From JAAYED01 sp040772225 (lineage in GTDB: Bacteria; Chloroflexota; Anaerolineae; UBA1429): 64,000 nt of DNA. Position numbers and translations under genes: made by a program. The notes below the pieces were generated by a model, which saw nothing but the letters and a program-made list of their open reading frames with translations, ran no database searches and was not told the DNA's origin. This document shows positions 8,198 to 17,369 of the stretch, piece after piece. The first letter of the stretch is position 1. Each line of letters opens with the position of its first letter. The stretch lies in the NCBI GenBank assembly GCA_040772225.1, contig JAXGYO010000002.1, forward strand, positions 310,001-374,000, written 5' to 3'.

Positions 8198-9330
8198 ACG
8201 CTGACACGGTGCGAGTCGGAATCGTGGGCTGCGGCGGCATTGCGCGGCACTATCACGTGCCCAGCTATCTGACCAACCCTCGTTATAGGATTGTCGCCGC
8301 CTGTGATGTGAGTGCGGACGCGATCGAGGCCATGAAACTGCTGGTTGAAACGATCGACTATACCCATACAGACTATCGCACGTTTCTGCGCGAGGCGGAC
8401 GTCGACCTGATCAGCGTCTGTACCAGCAACGACATGCACCATGATGTCGCTATGGCTGCCATCGAGCAAGGGATCGACGTTTATTGTGAAAAGCCCATGG
8501 CGCTCACCTACGCGGAGGCGCGCGAGATGGCCGATGCCGCGGAGGCGCGCGGCATCCGCACCGGTGTCAACTTTAGCCACCGGCGCACCCCGGCGGCGCA
8601 GCTCGTCAAAGAGATCCTGGATTCGGGAGCGCTGGGCGATCTCTACCACGTCTCGGCGCTCTACGCTGCAGGTTCGCCCACCTACGCTCAGGCACCCGGC
8701 ACCTGGCGCAACATTCGGGAAAAGGCAGGCTTTGGCGGCCTGGGTGACATGGGCAGCCACATGCTGGACATGGTCAACTGGTGGCTGGGCTCCGACGTAA
8801 CACGTGTCTCTGCCACCATGAAGACCTTTGTTCCGACGCGCATCGACCGCACGACCGGCGAGCCGATGCAGGTGACCACCGAGGACGAGGGCCTCGTGCT
8901 CATGGAATACGCCAATGGAGCCCTGGGGCACCTGTGCGGCGGCTATACCTTTACCGGCCGCGGCTATGATCAGCGGGCTGAGATCTATGGCACACAGGGC
9001 GGGCTGATGTACGACCAGCAACATGCCTTCGAGCTCAAGGTCTTTATGTCCGAGGAGGCGCTGGCGCATTACACGGTGATCGAGCGCGGCGGAACGCCCG
9101 ACAATCCCTATACGACGATCCTCGTGCCGGAGCGGCTGCAGGGTGCCCGCCCCGGCCAATTGCCCGCGCGTCGCACCGTGCTGATGGATTTCCTCGACGC
9201 CTATCTGGCAGAGGGTGATTTTGCCTTTGCGCCCGGCTTTCGCGAGGGCCTCGCCGTGCAGGAGATACTGGAGGCCGTGCGGATCGGCGACGAGTCCCGC
9301 TGCTGGGTGGATCTGCCTCTAGCAAGCTAA
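8194..9330 (+). CDS. Gfo/Idh/MocA-family NAD(P)-dependent oxidoreductase
   Basis: A 378-aa sugar or inositol dehydrogenase-like protein. The N-terminal Rossmann motif VGIVGCGGIARHYHVPSY (residues 7-24) is followed by the family EKPMALTYAEA motif (about 97-107, with the catalytic Lys). The C-terminal alpha/beta domain contains a GDMGSHMLDMVNWW segment carrying the usual Asp/His region. The substrate cannot be assigned. The start overlaps the pseudo-phosphatase stop (ATGA). AOR-family gene 1 follows 39 nt downstream, so the three may form one unit of sugar or aldehyde oxidation. Confidence 0.88.
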   Translation: MNADTVRVGIVGCGGIARHYHVPSYLTNPRYRIVAACDVSADAIEAMKLLVETIDYTHTDYRTFLREADVDLISVCTSNDMHHDVAMAAIEQGIDVYCEKPMALTYAEAREMADAAEARGIRTGVNFSHRRTPAAQLVKEILDSGALGDLYHVSALYAAGSPTYAQAPGTWRNIREKAGFGGLGDMGSHMLDMVNWWLGSDVTRVSATMKTFVPTRIDRTTGEPMQVTTEDEGLVLMEYANGALGHLCGGYTFTGRGYDQRAEIYGTQGGLMYDQQHAFELKVFMSEEALAHYTVIERGGTPDNPYTTILVPERLQGARPGQLPARRTVLMDFLDAYLAEGDFAFAPGFREGLAVQEILEAVRIGDESRCWVDLPLAS

Positions 9331-9369
9331 GACACATTGGAGAACACTTGACGGATACCGGGGGGTATA

Positions 9370-11247
9370 ATGGCTTACGGACACTGGGGCAAGGGCCTGC
9401 GCGTCAATCTGACCACCGGCAGTATCGCTGTCGAGACACTGGATGAACTCTGGCTCCGTCGCTACGTCGGAGGCTGGGGCTTTATCGCCTACTACCTGCT
9501 CAAGGAACTGCCCGCGGGCGTCGATCCGCTGGGCCCGGACAATCTGCTCATCTACGCCACTGGCCCCCTCACCGGCCAGAACGTCGCGGGCGGTGGACGG
9601 CACATGATGGGCGCCCGCTCACCCGTGACCGGCGGCTTTAGCGGGTCCGAGTGCGGGGGCTTTTTCGGTGCCGAGCTGAAACGGGCTGGGTGGGACCTGA
9701 TCTTGTTTGAGGGTGTCTCGCCCCGCCCCGTCTACCTCTGGATCGAAGATGCTCACGTCGAGCTGCGTTCGGCCGAGCACCTGTGGGGGTTGGAGACCGG
9801 TGTGGTGCAGGCGCGCATCCGGGAGGAGCACGGAGACAAGGCCATCCGCGTGAGCCAGTGCGGCCCCGCCGGTGAGCGGCTGGTGCGCATCTCGAACGTC
9901 ATTCACGACGCCACCCGCGCCGCAGGACGCACCGGACTGGGCGCGGTCATGGGATCCAAGCGCCTGAGGGCCGTCGCTGTGCGCGGCCATCAGCGGCCTA
10001 CCGCCAGTGACCCGGAGCGCGTGCGCGAGATGGCCCGCTGGTTCCGTGAGCACTATATGGAGACCAGCTCCGCGGCCTATGCCACCGGCGGGACCCCGCG
10101 CATGGTGCGCGTTAACCAGCAACTCGGAGGCTTGCCCACGCGCAATTTCCAGGAGGGCGTCTTTGAAGGCTGGGAGTCGCTGGCCGTGGAGAACATGGAG
10201 GAAAAGATCATCGTCGGGCGCGACACCTGCTACGGCTGCCCGATCCGCTGCAAGTGGATCGCCAGGGTCGACAACGAGCGTTTTTCTGTCGACCCCGGCT
10301 ATGGCGGGCCCGAGTACGAGACCGTCGGCGCCTTTGGATCGGTGTGCGGCTGCGACGACATCGAGGCCGTGGCCATGGCCAACCAGCTCTGCAACGCCAA
10401 CGGGCTGGACACCATCGGGACGGGGATGACCATCGCCTTTGCTATGGAGTGCTATGAGCGAGGTCTGATCGGTCCCGAGGAGACCGGAGGCGTCGAGCTT
10501 CGCTTTGGCAATGTCGAGGCCATGCTGACAATGGTGCGTCAGATTGCCGCGCGAGAGGGCCTGGGCAACCTGCTTGCCGAGGGCTCGCGTCGAGCGGCCG
10601 AAGCAATCGGTGGCAACGCCCTGGATTATGCCATCCAGATCAAGGGCCAGGAACTGGCGATGCACGATCCCAGGGTCAAGTACGGGCACGGCATCGGCAT
10701 CTCGGTATCGCCCACTGGCGCCGACCACATGAACTCGGTACATGACAACGGATTCCAGACCGATGGCGGCATTCACGACCTCAAGCCGCTCGGCGTGCTG
10801 GAGCCGCTCCCCTTTGACGACCTCAGCACGAAAAAGATGGAGATGCTGCGCCGCGCCATCGTGTGGCGCGCCCAGTATAACATCACTGGTATCTGCATGT
10901 TCCAGGCCTGGACGCCGCAGCAGATCGCCGAACTGATAACGGCCGTGACAGGCTGGAATACCTCGGTGATGGAGATATGGCTCGCTGCGGAGCGTGCGAC
11001 TGACATGGCCCGGGCGTTCAACGCGCGTGAGGGCTTTGGCCCCGATGACGACCTGATCCATCCGCGTCTGACACAGCCCCTGCCGGAAGGCCCTGTGGCC
11101 GGCAAGGCCTTTTCCATGGACGAGTTCAAGACGGCCCTCGCGACCTACTACAGCCTGATGGGTTGGGATCCCGAGACCGCCGCTCCGACCCGGGCCAAGC
11201 TCGAGGAGCTGGGTGTCGGCTGGGTGGCAGACCTGCTAGAAGCGTAG
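9370..11247 (+). CDS. Tungsten/molybdenum-dependent aldehyde:ferredoxin oxidoreductase family protein (AOR 1)
   Basis: A 625-aa enzyme, the usual AOR length. The N-terminal domain (LRVNLTTGSI, GGWGFIAYYLL, GARSPVTGGFSGSECGG) binds the tungstopterin. Cluster ligands are C287-x2-C290-x3-C294 (CYGCPIRC) and probably C509 (GICMF), nearly the spacing of Pyrococcus AOR (288/291/295/494). The family oxidises aldehydes to acids with ferredoxin under anoxic conditions; substrate unknown. The ATG at 9370 follows a GGGGGG stretch. No pterin biosynthesis or tungstate transport genes are in the window. A hairpin terminator follows. Confidence 0.9.
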   Translation: MAYGHWGKGLRVNLTTGSIAVETLDELWLRRYVGGWGFIAYYLLKELPAGVDPLGPDNLLIYATGPLTGQNVAGGGRHMMGARSPVTGGFSGSECGGFFGAELKRAGWDLILFEGVSPRPVYLWIEDAHVELRSAEHLWGLETGVVQARIREEHGDKAIRVSQCGPAGERLVRISNVIHDATRAAGRTGLGAVMGSKRLRAVAVRGHQRPTASDPERVREMARWFREHYMETSSAAYATGGTPRMVRVNQQLGGLPTRNFQEGVFEGWESLAVENMEEKIIVGRDTCYGCPIRCKWIARVDNERFSVDPGYGGPEYETVGAFGSVCGCDDIEAVAMANQLCNANGLDTIGTGMTIAFAMECYERGLIGPEETGGVELRFGNVEAMLTMVRQIAAREGLGNLLAEGSRRAAEAIGGNALDYAIQIKGQELAMHDPRVKYGHGIGISVSPTGADHMNSVHDNGFQTDGGIHDLKPLGVLEPLPFDDLSTKKMEMLRRAIVWRAQYNITGICMFQAWTPQQIAELITAVTGWNTSVMEIWLAAERATDMARAFNAREGFGPDDDLIHPRLTQPLPEGPVAGKAFSMDEFKTALATYYSLMGWDPETAAPTRAKLEELGVGWVADLLEA

Positions 11248-11263
11248 GGACGCGTGATCAACA

Positions 11264-11290
11264 AGGGCCACCGCGTATAACGGTGGTCCT
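11264..11290. terminator. Bidirectional hairpin terminator
   Basis: A 10-bp stem with one G-U pair (AGGGCCACCG / CGGTGGTCCT) and a 7-nt loop, followed by TGGTCTGTTT on the plus strand. It separates AOR 1 from the convergent sulfatase. Confidence 0.55.
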
Positions 11291-11308
11291 TGGTCTGTTT
11301 AGCCTTGA

Positions 11309-12766
11309 TCAGCTCCGTGGCCCCAGCTTGCGCCCTGTGGCGAGCTGCTGCCGCAGCCAGGGTTTGGCCACGATGTCGTCCCGCTGTTCTGTCAACAGCG
11401 CCAGAAGCCGTGTACGCATCGTGGCCAGACACTCATGATGGTCAGGTTGCCCCACCAGATTCTCCAGCTCCCAGGGGTCGCGCTCCAGGTCATAGAGCTC
11501 ATCCACGTCGGTCGGGTTCCAGACATACTTGAAGCGGTGGTCCCGCAGCATGCGCTGCACGTACAGCCCAAACTGGGCGCCGTTGTAGGTAGACAGCACC
11601 TCGGTGGGCCAGTCGGGCGGGGTCTCTCCACGCAGCAAGGGGAGAAGCGAGCGGCCCTGATAGGTGTCGGGTACCGGCAGCCCGGCCGCCTCGCTGAGCG
11701 TGGTGGCCAGATCCAGCGCATGCGTCACCATCGCGTTGCACACAGCGCCCGGCTCGGTTACGCCCGGCCAGTGCATAATTAAGGGCACGTGCACCACGTC
11801 CTCATACATCACATAGTGCTTGTCGATCATCCGGTGCCCGCCGCAGGCATCTCCGTGGTCCGTGGTGTAGATGACCAGTGTCGAATCCGACAGTCCCAGG
11901 CGCTCTAGCGCCCCAAGCACACGCCCCACCGCGTCATCGATCTGGCTTACCACCGCGAGGTACCGTGATAGATACTGCGACCAGGCGGCCCAGTCGAGAT
12001 GGGCGATGCCCCAGGTCCAGAGCTGCTGCTCCTGAATGTAGGGCTTGTTCGCGAAGGTATCCGCAAAACTGCCCCAGGGTTCCAGCGTCTCTGCGGGATA
12101 GAGCAAAGCGAACCTATCGGTCGGGAAGCAGGGCAGATGGGGCTCTTCGAAATCCAGGCGCACGTGCCAGGGCTGCCCCTCGCGCTGATAGCGCTCGATC
12201 AGGTCGATGACCCGATCCGCCTGCCAGTGGGTTCGCGCCCCGTCCAGAGGTCCGGGATCGCGGCCACCGAACCAGTGCGACACGACAGGGTCCAGCCCCA
12301 GGGCATCGGCGTCGATGGGTTCATAGTCGGGCAAACCTACCGCTCGGCGCCACGCGGCATAGTCCTGCAGCGACACATAGTCCTGAAACCCATAGTCCAA
12401 CGGCGTCCGGTCCGGGTGAACATGCCACTTGCCCACGTATCCCAGGCTGTAGCCGCTGGCTGCCAGGGTCTCGGTCCAGGTTGGCGAGTCAAAGAGGCGC
12501 ACCGGCAGCGTGATGTCATAGTTCCAGAGCCCACCGTGCTGCTCCGGGCGCAAGCCGCTCAAGAGTGACTGCCGTGCCGGGCAGCAGGTCGGCACCGGCG
12601 TAAAGGCGTGCGTAAAGCGCACCCCCTCCGCCGCCAGTCGATCCAGATGTGGCGTCTGGCATCGCCTGCCCCCCGACGAACCCAGGCAGTCGTAACGGTG
12701 TTGGTCGCTCTGGATCAAGAGGATATTAGAGGGCGAGCCCGAGCCCGCCCCCTCTCCTGCTGTCAC
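11309..12766 (-). CDS. Type I sulfatase (formylglycine-dependent)
   Basis: A 485-aa alkaline-phosphatase-fold sulfatase. The signature C61-C-P-A-R65 supplies the cysteine converted to formylglycine, followed by QSLLSGLRPEQHG. The N-terminal metal site reads IQSDQHRYD, and TTDHGDACGGH is the C-terminal metal-site motif. There is no signal peptide, suggesting a cytoplasmic enzyme acting on imported sulfated oligosaccharides. The GTG start at 12766 overlaps the GH38 stop (GTGA), so the two are translationally coupled; a sulfated mannose-containing glycan is the natural guess. No sulfatase-maturating enzyme is in the window. Confidence 0.88.
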   Translation of the reverse strand: MTAGEGAGSGSPSNILLIQSDQHRYDCLGSSGGRRCQTPHLDRLAAEGVRFTHAFTPVPTCCPARQSLLSGLRPEQHGGLWNYDITLPVRLFDSPTWTETLAASGYSLGYVGKWHVHPDRTPLDYGFQDYVSLQDYAAWRRAVGLPDYEPIDADALGLDPVVSHWFGGRDPGPLDGARTHWQADRVIDLIERYQREGQPWHVRLDFEEPHLPCFPTDRFALLYPAETLEPWGSFADTFANKPYIQEQQLWTWGIAHLDWAAWSQYLSRYLAVVSQIDDAVGRVLGALERLGLSDSTLVIYTTDHGDACGGHRMIDKHYVMYEDVVHVPLIMHWPGVTEPGAVCNAMVTHALDLATTLSEAAGLPVPDTYQGRSLLPLLRGETPPDWPTEVLSTYNGAQFGLYVQRMLRDHRFKYVWNPTDVDELYDLERDPWELENLVGQPDHHECLATMRTRLLALLTEQRDDIVAKPWLRQQLATGRKLGPRS

Positions 12767-15700
12767 GCCAGCACCAGCCTCAGTGTCAGCACCTCAAAGG
12801 GCCGAAGGTCCAGAGCGATCTTGCCGTTCACCACCTCGAGGGGAGCGGCGTTCTCTTCCAGCATGCTCGTCCGATGCGCCTGCGCCACCGGCAGGATGCT
12901 CGAGAGCGTGCAGCGGGTGGCCGTGCGGCGCCATTCATAGAGCCGCACGATCAGATCGCCCGATGCGTCCTCCGCAGGCTTGACCGTATCGATAATCACG
13001 CCCGGGTGATTGATCTGGAACAGCGACCGCGAGCCTGCATCGCCGGAAATCGCTGTCACCGGAACGTTCAGCTCGTAGGCCTCGCGCTGCAGTGCGCTCT
13101 CCGTCAGCGGGCCCTCCCAGGCATAGAACGCGTACGTGAACACCTGCTTGCCCAGATCGGCCGTCATATCGGGCGCAAGTGCGGCCTTGAGCAGCGTCAG
13201 GCGGATCTCTTGCCCTTCGACACTCACTCCGTACTTGCAGTCGTTAAGCACGGCGCAGCCCCGCCCGGGCTCGGCCAGAGCTGTCCACTTGTGGTTGGCC
13301 ACCTCAAAGCGGTCGGCATCGTACTGCCGGGAGCGATGGTTAGGCCGTGCCAGATGCCCGAACTGGATCTCGTGCAACGCCTCGTTGGCGTGGATGTCAA
13401 CCGGGAAGATGACCTTGAGCATTTTGTGACGCTCGTGCCAGTCGATCTCGGTCTCAAAGGTAAGCAGCCGGCTGCCGGCACGCAGACTGATGACCTGCGT
13501 CATGCTCGAGTCATGCAGTTTGCGCGTGACGCGCACGGCGCCATACAGCGCCCCATTGGTCACCGGTTCCATGGTCGCTACATCATCCAGGGCAACTGGG
13601 AGTTCTGCGTACATGCTGTCCAAATCCCAGGCATCCCAGCCAGTGGGCACGTCCTTGTACAGGCTGAGACGGTTGCCAATCCCCGAGAGCAACTCTCGCT
13701 CCTGCGCCTTGTCATAGATACTGCTGATCTCACCCTTGTCGTTCAGGCAGACTTTGAGGAGATCGTTCTCAAGACTGCTGGCCGTCGCGCTGACGCCGCC
13801 TGTGACACTCGCTGCTGAACCCGGTTTGCTCGCTGCTGAACCCGGTTTGAGCGTAGTCCACCCCACGGAGGGGATCTGGACTCGCGCATACGCCTGGCCA
13901 TCAACCTGCTGCACAGGCAGCGCCTGGCCCGCGCTATCGCTGGCGCCGGTCCACCCCTCTGGCAAGCCTACAAGTGCGCTGCGATCCCAGCTCAGTGAGT
14001 TGAACACCGTAAGGGCCTCCGCACCTGTGGCAAGAGCCCGCTGAGCGTCCTCTCGCACCTGCGCCGCCGTCGCTAGAACATGCGCGTAGGCGGCCTCCGC
14101 TTCCTCATAGACACGGTGTATCGAAGATCCGGGAATGATGTCGTGAAACTGGTTCAGCAACACGGCACGCCAGGCCTCGACAAGCGTCTGACGCGGTACT
14201 GCGTGGCCAGACAGCGCCTGTGCCGCTGACGCCCAGATCTCTGCCTCGCGCAGCGCAAACTCGGACTTGCGGTTGCCGCGTTTGGTGCGGGCCTGCGAGG
14301 TCAGCGTGCCCCGGTGGCACTGGAAATACAGCTCGCCGACGTACCGCGCGGCGGGCACGCCGCGCTCGAGCAGATCGTCAAAATAGGTCTGTGGCGGCGC
14401 CATGCGCGTCAGAGGCATCCCTTCCAGATCCGCGCTGCGGGCCAGGTACTCGAGATGGTCGCGCGTCGGGCCGCCGCCGCCGTCACCCCACCCAAAAGGC
14501 ACCAGGCGCGTGGAGATGTCGTCCTTTTGGACGCGCTGCGTCCAGCGCAGCACCAGCGTCGCCGGATCGGCCTCTGAGTTGTACTCATTGGTCAGGTGCA
14601 CCAGCACCGACGAGCCGTCGATGCCCTCCCAGGTAAAAGTGTTGTACGGGAAAGGATCGCCCCCGTTATATGCCCAAAAGATCTTGGCGGTAGAGAAATA
14701 CTTTATGCCGCAGCCCTGCATGATCTGAGGCATATTCCCCGAGTAGCCAAAGACATCGGGTAACCAGAGCAACTGCGACTCGACGCCGAACTCGTCCCGG
14801 AAGAACTGCTTGCCATAGAGGAACTGCCGGATCAGACTCTCCCCGCCGGACAGGTTCGTATCAGCCTCGACCCACATCCCGCCATCCACAACCCACTGGC
14901 CCCGCGCCACTGCATCCTTGATGCGGGCATAGATCTCGGGATGGCGCTCCTTCATCCACCAGTAGAGATGGGGCTGGCTCTGCAGGAATTTATACTCGGG
15001 GTATTCGTCCATGAGCGCCAGCTGCGTGCCAAAGGTCCGCACGCACTTGCGCTCAGTTTCGGCCAAATGCCAGAGCCAGGCCACGTCGATGTGCGAGTGC
15101 CCGATCATGAACAATTCGGGTGCTGTATCACCATTGTGGGCCTTGAGCAAGGGCGCCAGGCGGCGCCGTGCCTGCCGGCCTGATTCGATCATTTCGCCGT
15201 AAGGCAACTCGGGGTCGTAGATCAGGGTATAGTCCTTGAGCCCGCGGTCGATCTCTGCCACCCGCAACGACTCGGCGTCGATGCTGTCTCGCAATCGAGT
15301 GAGTGCCTCTACGTCCACCCAGAGCTGGTAGAGTTCCTCCTCCCAGATCCCGTAGGTCGTGTGGCCCACCACAGCCTGGGTATCGGGCGGCTCTGGAACC
15401 GACTCTACGCCCAGGGGATAGGGCCCAGGCCACGAGACGCGCGGACCGTGCCCAGCGTATGCTTCGACCCAGATGTCGTAGGTCTCCCCCGGAACTGCCT
15501 CACGTGCCAATGTGATGTGCGAGTGATGCCGGTCGATGCCGCCCGCCGCCACGCCGTTCACGTACACCGCGCTCTCAGCGCCCACATCGACGCCGAGCAC
15601 AAAGCGCCGGCCGGCGGCCTCGGGCGGCACCGTCACACGACCGGAGAACCAGCCGCACTCCCACTTGGCACCCCAGCGCGTGCCCTCCGGGAGCGGCCAC

Positions 15701-15849
15701 ACGCCTCGAGCCTGCGCTTCAGCCAGGCTCAGCGACTCGTCGGTAATGAACCCGCTCCACTCGACAGCGCCCAGCGGCGTGTAGAGCTGTCTCGGCAACA
15801 CCCTGCGCCAGTTGTCCAACCGGTGACGCCATTCCAGATTCAGTGTCAT
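12763..15849 (-). CDS. Glycoside hydrolase family 38 alpha-mannosidase
   Basis: A 1028-aa GH38 enzyme. An N-terminal beta domain (to about residue 240) precedes the catalytic domain with the zinc motif GHSHIDVAWLWHLAE, the nucleophile Asp in LPDVFGYSGNMPQIM and the later zinc His in FHDIIPGSSIH. A long C-terminal beta-sandwich region follows. There is no signal peptide, so it is probably cytoplasmic and processes imported mannosides. The ATG at 15849 is preferred over 15870 because AGGAGG lies 8 nt upstream of it. It is preceded by proS at 47 nt and coupled to a sulfatase. A 21-bp tandem duplication lies inside the gene. Confidence 0.93.
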   Translation of the reverse strand: MTLNLEWRHRLDNWRRVLPRQLYTPLGAVEWSGFITDESLSLAEAQARGVWPLPEGTRWGAKWECGWFSGRVTVPPEAAGRRFVLGVDVGAESAVYVNGVAAGGIDRHHSHITLAREAVPGETYDIWVEAYAGHGPRVSWPGPYPLGVESVPEPPDTQAVVGHTTYGIWEEELYQLWVDVEALTRLRDSIDAESLRVAEIDRGLKDYTLIYDPELPYGEMIESGRQARRRLAPLLKAHNGDTAPELFMIGHSHIDVAWLWHLAETERKCVRTFGTQLALMDEYPEYKFLQSQPHLYWWMKERHPEIYARIKDAVARGQWVVDGGMWVEADTNLSGGESLIRQFLYGKQFFRDEFGVESQLLWLPDVFGYSGNMPQIMQGCGIKYFSTAKIFWAYNGGDPFPYNTFTWEGIDGSSVLVHLTNEYNSEADPATLVLRWTQRVQKDDISTRLVPFGWGDGGGGPTRDHLEYLARSADLEGMPLTRMAPPQTYFDDLLERGVPAARYVGELYFQCHRGTLTSQARTKRGNRKSEFALREAEIWASAAQALSGHAVPRQTLVEAWRAVLLNQFHDIIPGSSIHRVYEEAEAAYAHVLATAAQVREDAQRALATGAEALTVFNSLSWDRSALVGLPEGWTGASDSAGQALPVQQVDGQAYARVQIPSVGWTTLKPGSAASKPGSAASVTGGVSATASSLENDLLKVCLNDKGEISSIYDKAQERELLSGIGNRLSLYKDVPTGWDAWDLDSMYAELPVALDDVATMEPVTNGALYGAVRVTRKLHDSSMTQVISLRAGSRLLTFETEIDWHERHKMLKVIFPVDIHANEALHEIQFGHLARPNHRSRQYDADRFEVANHKWTALAEPGRGCAVLNDCKYGVSVEGQEIRLTLLKAALAPDMTADLGKQVFTYAFYAWEGPLTESALQREAYELNVPVTAISGDAGSRSLFQINHPGVIIDTVKPAEDASGDLIVRLYEWRRTATRCTLSSILPVAQAHRTSMLEENAAPLEVVNGKIALDLRPFEVLTLRLVLA
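13808..13849. repeat. 21-bp tandem duplication inside the GH38 gene
   Basis: Two perfect adjacent copies of a 21-bp unit (13808-13828 and 13829-13849) encode a duplicated KPGSAAS heptapeptide in the linker before the C-terminal domain. The reading frame is kept. Confidence 0.9.
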
Positions 15850-15896
15850 TTCAGCTACCTCCTCGTACATGAATGCCGGCTGGCCGCCCCAAGCGG

Positions 15897-17342
15897 CTAG
15901 TAGGCACGCGCAAAAATAGCGATGCGATCTGTCTTTTTACCGGTCAGGAAGCACGTCCCCTCGCCCTCGGGCGTTTCGAGCGGCAGGCAGCGCAAGCTCG
16001 CACGGGTCTCTTCCTGGATGCGCTCCTCATCCTCTGTAGTGCCCGCCCAGTGGACCCTCAGGAACCCACCTTCTCCGTCCAGAACCGCCTTGAACTGGTC
16101 ATAGTTGGCGACATAGTGCGTGTTGGTGTCGCGCATGATAGTGGCCTGAGCCAGCAGACCCGCCTGGATTTCGTCCAAGAGCCCCCGCACCCGGGGCGCG
16201 ATCTCGGTCACAGGGACGCCAAAGGTCTTGCCCTCCTTGCCCGGCCGGTCGCGCCGGGCGAGCACCACGGCGTCCTGGGCCACGTCTCGCGGCCCGATCT
16301 CGATCCTTGCGGGCACGCCGCGCATCTCCCAGTCGTTGAACTTGAACCCGGGTGTCTGGTCGGCACGCAAGTCCAGGTGGGTGCGTATGCCTGCATCCTT
16401 GAGCGCCGCCTCCACCCGGGAGGCATACTCCAGGACACTGCTCTGCTGATCATCGCTGCGCCAGATCGGCACAATGACGGCCTGGATCGGTGCCAGCCTG
16501 GGTGGGAGGCGCAACCCTTGATCGTCGCCATGGGTCATGATCACGGCGCCCACCATGCGGGTGCTCACGCCCCAACTCGTCGTGTGGCAGTAGCGCACCT
16601 CGTTGTTCTCATCGAGAAACTTGATGTCAAAGGCGCGGGCAAAGTTGTCACCCAGATAGTGGCTGGTGCCCGCCTGTAACGCCCAACCATTGGCCATCAT
16701 GGCCTCAATGGCATAACTGGCCACGGCGCCCGCGAACTTTTCCCGGTCACTCTTGATCCCCTTGATGACGGGGATGGCCGCATCGTTGATGGCAAAGTCG
16801 GCGTACACATCGAGCATCCGGCGCGTGTGCTCCTGAGCTTCCTCTGGCGTGGCATGCGCGGTGTGGCCCTCTTGCCAGAGGAACTCCATCGTCCGCAGGA
16901 AGGGCCGTGTGCGCATCTCCCAGCGCACGACGTTGGCCCACTGGTTGATGAGTAGCGGCAAGTCCCGATAGGAGTGGATCCATCGCGAGTACATATGGCC
17001 GATGATGGTCTCTGACGTGGGGCGCACGACCAGGGGCTCTTCCAGCTCCTTGCCACCCCCGATAGTGACGACGGCCAGCTCAGGGGCAAAGCCCTCCACA
17101 TGCTCCGCCTCTCTCTGCAAAAAGCTCATCGGGATAAAGAGCGGAAAGTAGGCGTTCTTGTGCCCCGTGGCCTTGAACCGGCGGTCAAGACCGTCGCGGA
17201 TATGCTCCCACACCTCGTACCCGTAGGGTCTGATGACCATTGAGCCGCGAACGGGCGAGTTCTCCGCCAGCTCTGCCTCTCGTATGACGTCCAGGTACCA
17301 GCGCGAAAAATCCTCGTGCTGCGGGGTGATGCTCTCTGCCAA
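15897..17342 (-). CDS. proS: Prolyl-tRNA synthetase, archaeal/eukaryotic-type (ProS type 3)
   Basis: A 481-aa class II synthetase lacking the bacterial editing insertion. Motif 1 region (PVRGSMVIRPYGYEVWEHI), motif 2 (VVRWEMRTRPFLRTMEFLWQEGHTAH), GTSHYLGDNFARAFDIKF, and motif 3 (MTHGDDQGLRLPPRLAP) are complete. The C-terminus has the ProS-C zinc-domain style ending in a Tyr (ARAY). The start is TTG at 17342, with GGAGG 8 nt upstream. It sits between a UroD-like gene (27 nt) and GH38 on the same strand, an unusual setting for a housekeeping synthetase. Confidence 0.95.
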   Translation of the reverse strand: MAESITPQHEDFSRWYLDVIREAELAENSPVRGSMVIRPYGYEVWEHIRDGLDRRFKATGHKNAYFPLFIPMSFLQREAEHVEGFAPELAVVTIGGGKELEEPLVVRPTSETIIGHMYSRWIHSYRDLPLLINQWANVVRWEMRTRPFLRTMEFLWQEGHTAHATPEEAQEHTRRMLDVYADFAINDAAIPVIKGIKSDREKFAGAVASYAIEAMMANGWALQAGTSHYLGDNFARAFDIKFLDENNEVRYCHTTSWGVSTRMVGAVIMTHGDDQGLRLPPRLAPIQAVIVPIWRSDDQQSSVLEYASRVEAALKDAGIRTHLDLRADQTPGFKFNDWEMRGVPARIEIGPRDVAQDAVVLARRDRPGKEGKTFGVPVTEIAPRVRGLLDEIQAGLLAQATIMRDTNTHYVANYDQFKAVLDGEGGFLRVHWAGTTEDEERIQEETRASLRCLPLETPEGEGTCFLTGKKTDRIAIFARAY

Positions 17343-17369
17343 AAGAATCCTCCAGTCTGTAGTCGGGCC

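Noticed and set aside
9349..9371. TTGACG ... TATAAT upstream of AOR 1
   Set aside because: The spacer is only 12 nt and the TATAAT overlaps the start codon, so it cannot be a normal promoter for this gene.
9619..11061. 480-codon minus-strand open frame opposite AOR 1
   Set aside because: The plus strand encodes a complete AOR with cluster cysteines; the antisense product has no recognisable domain.
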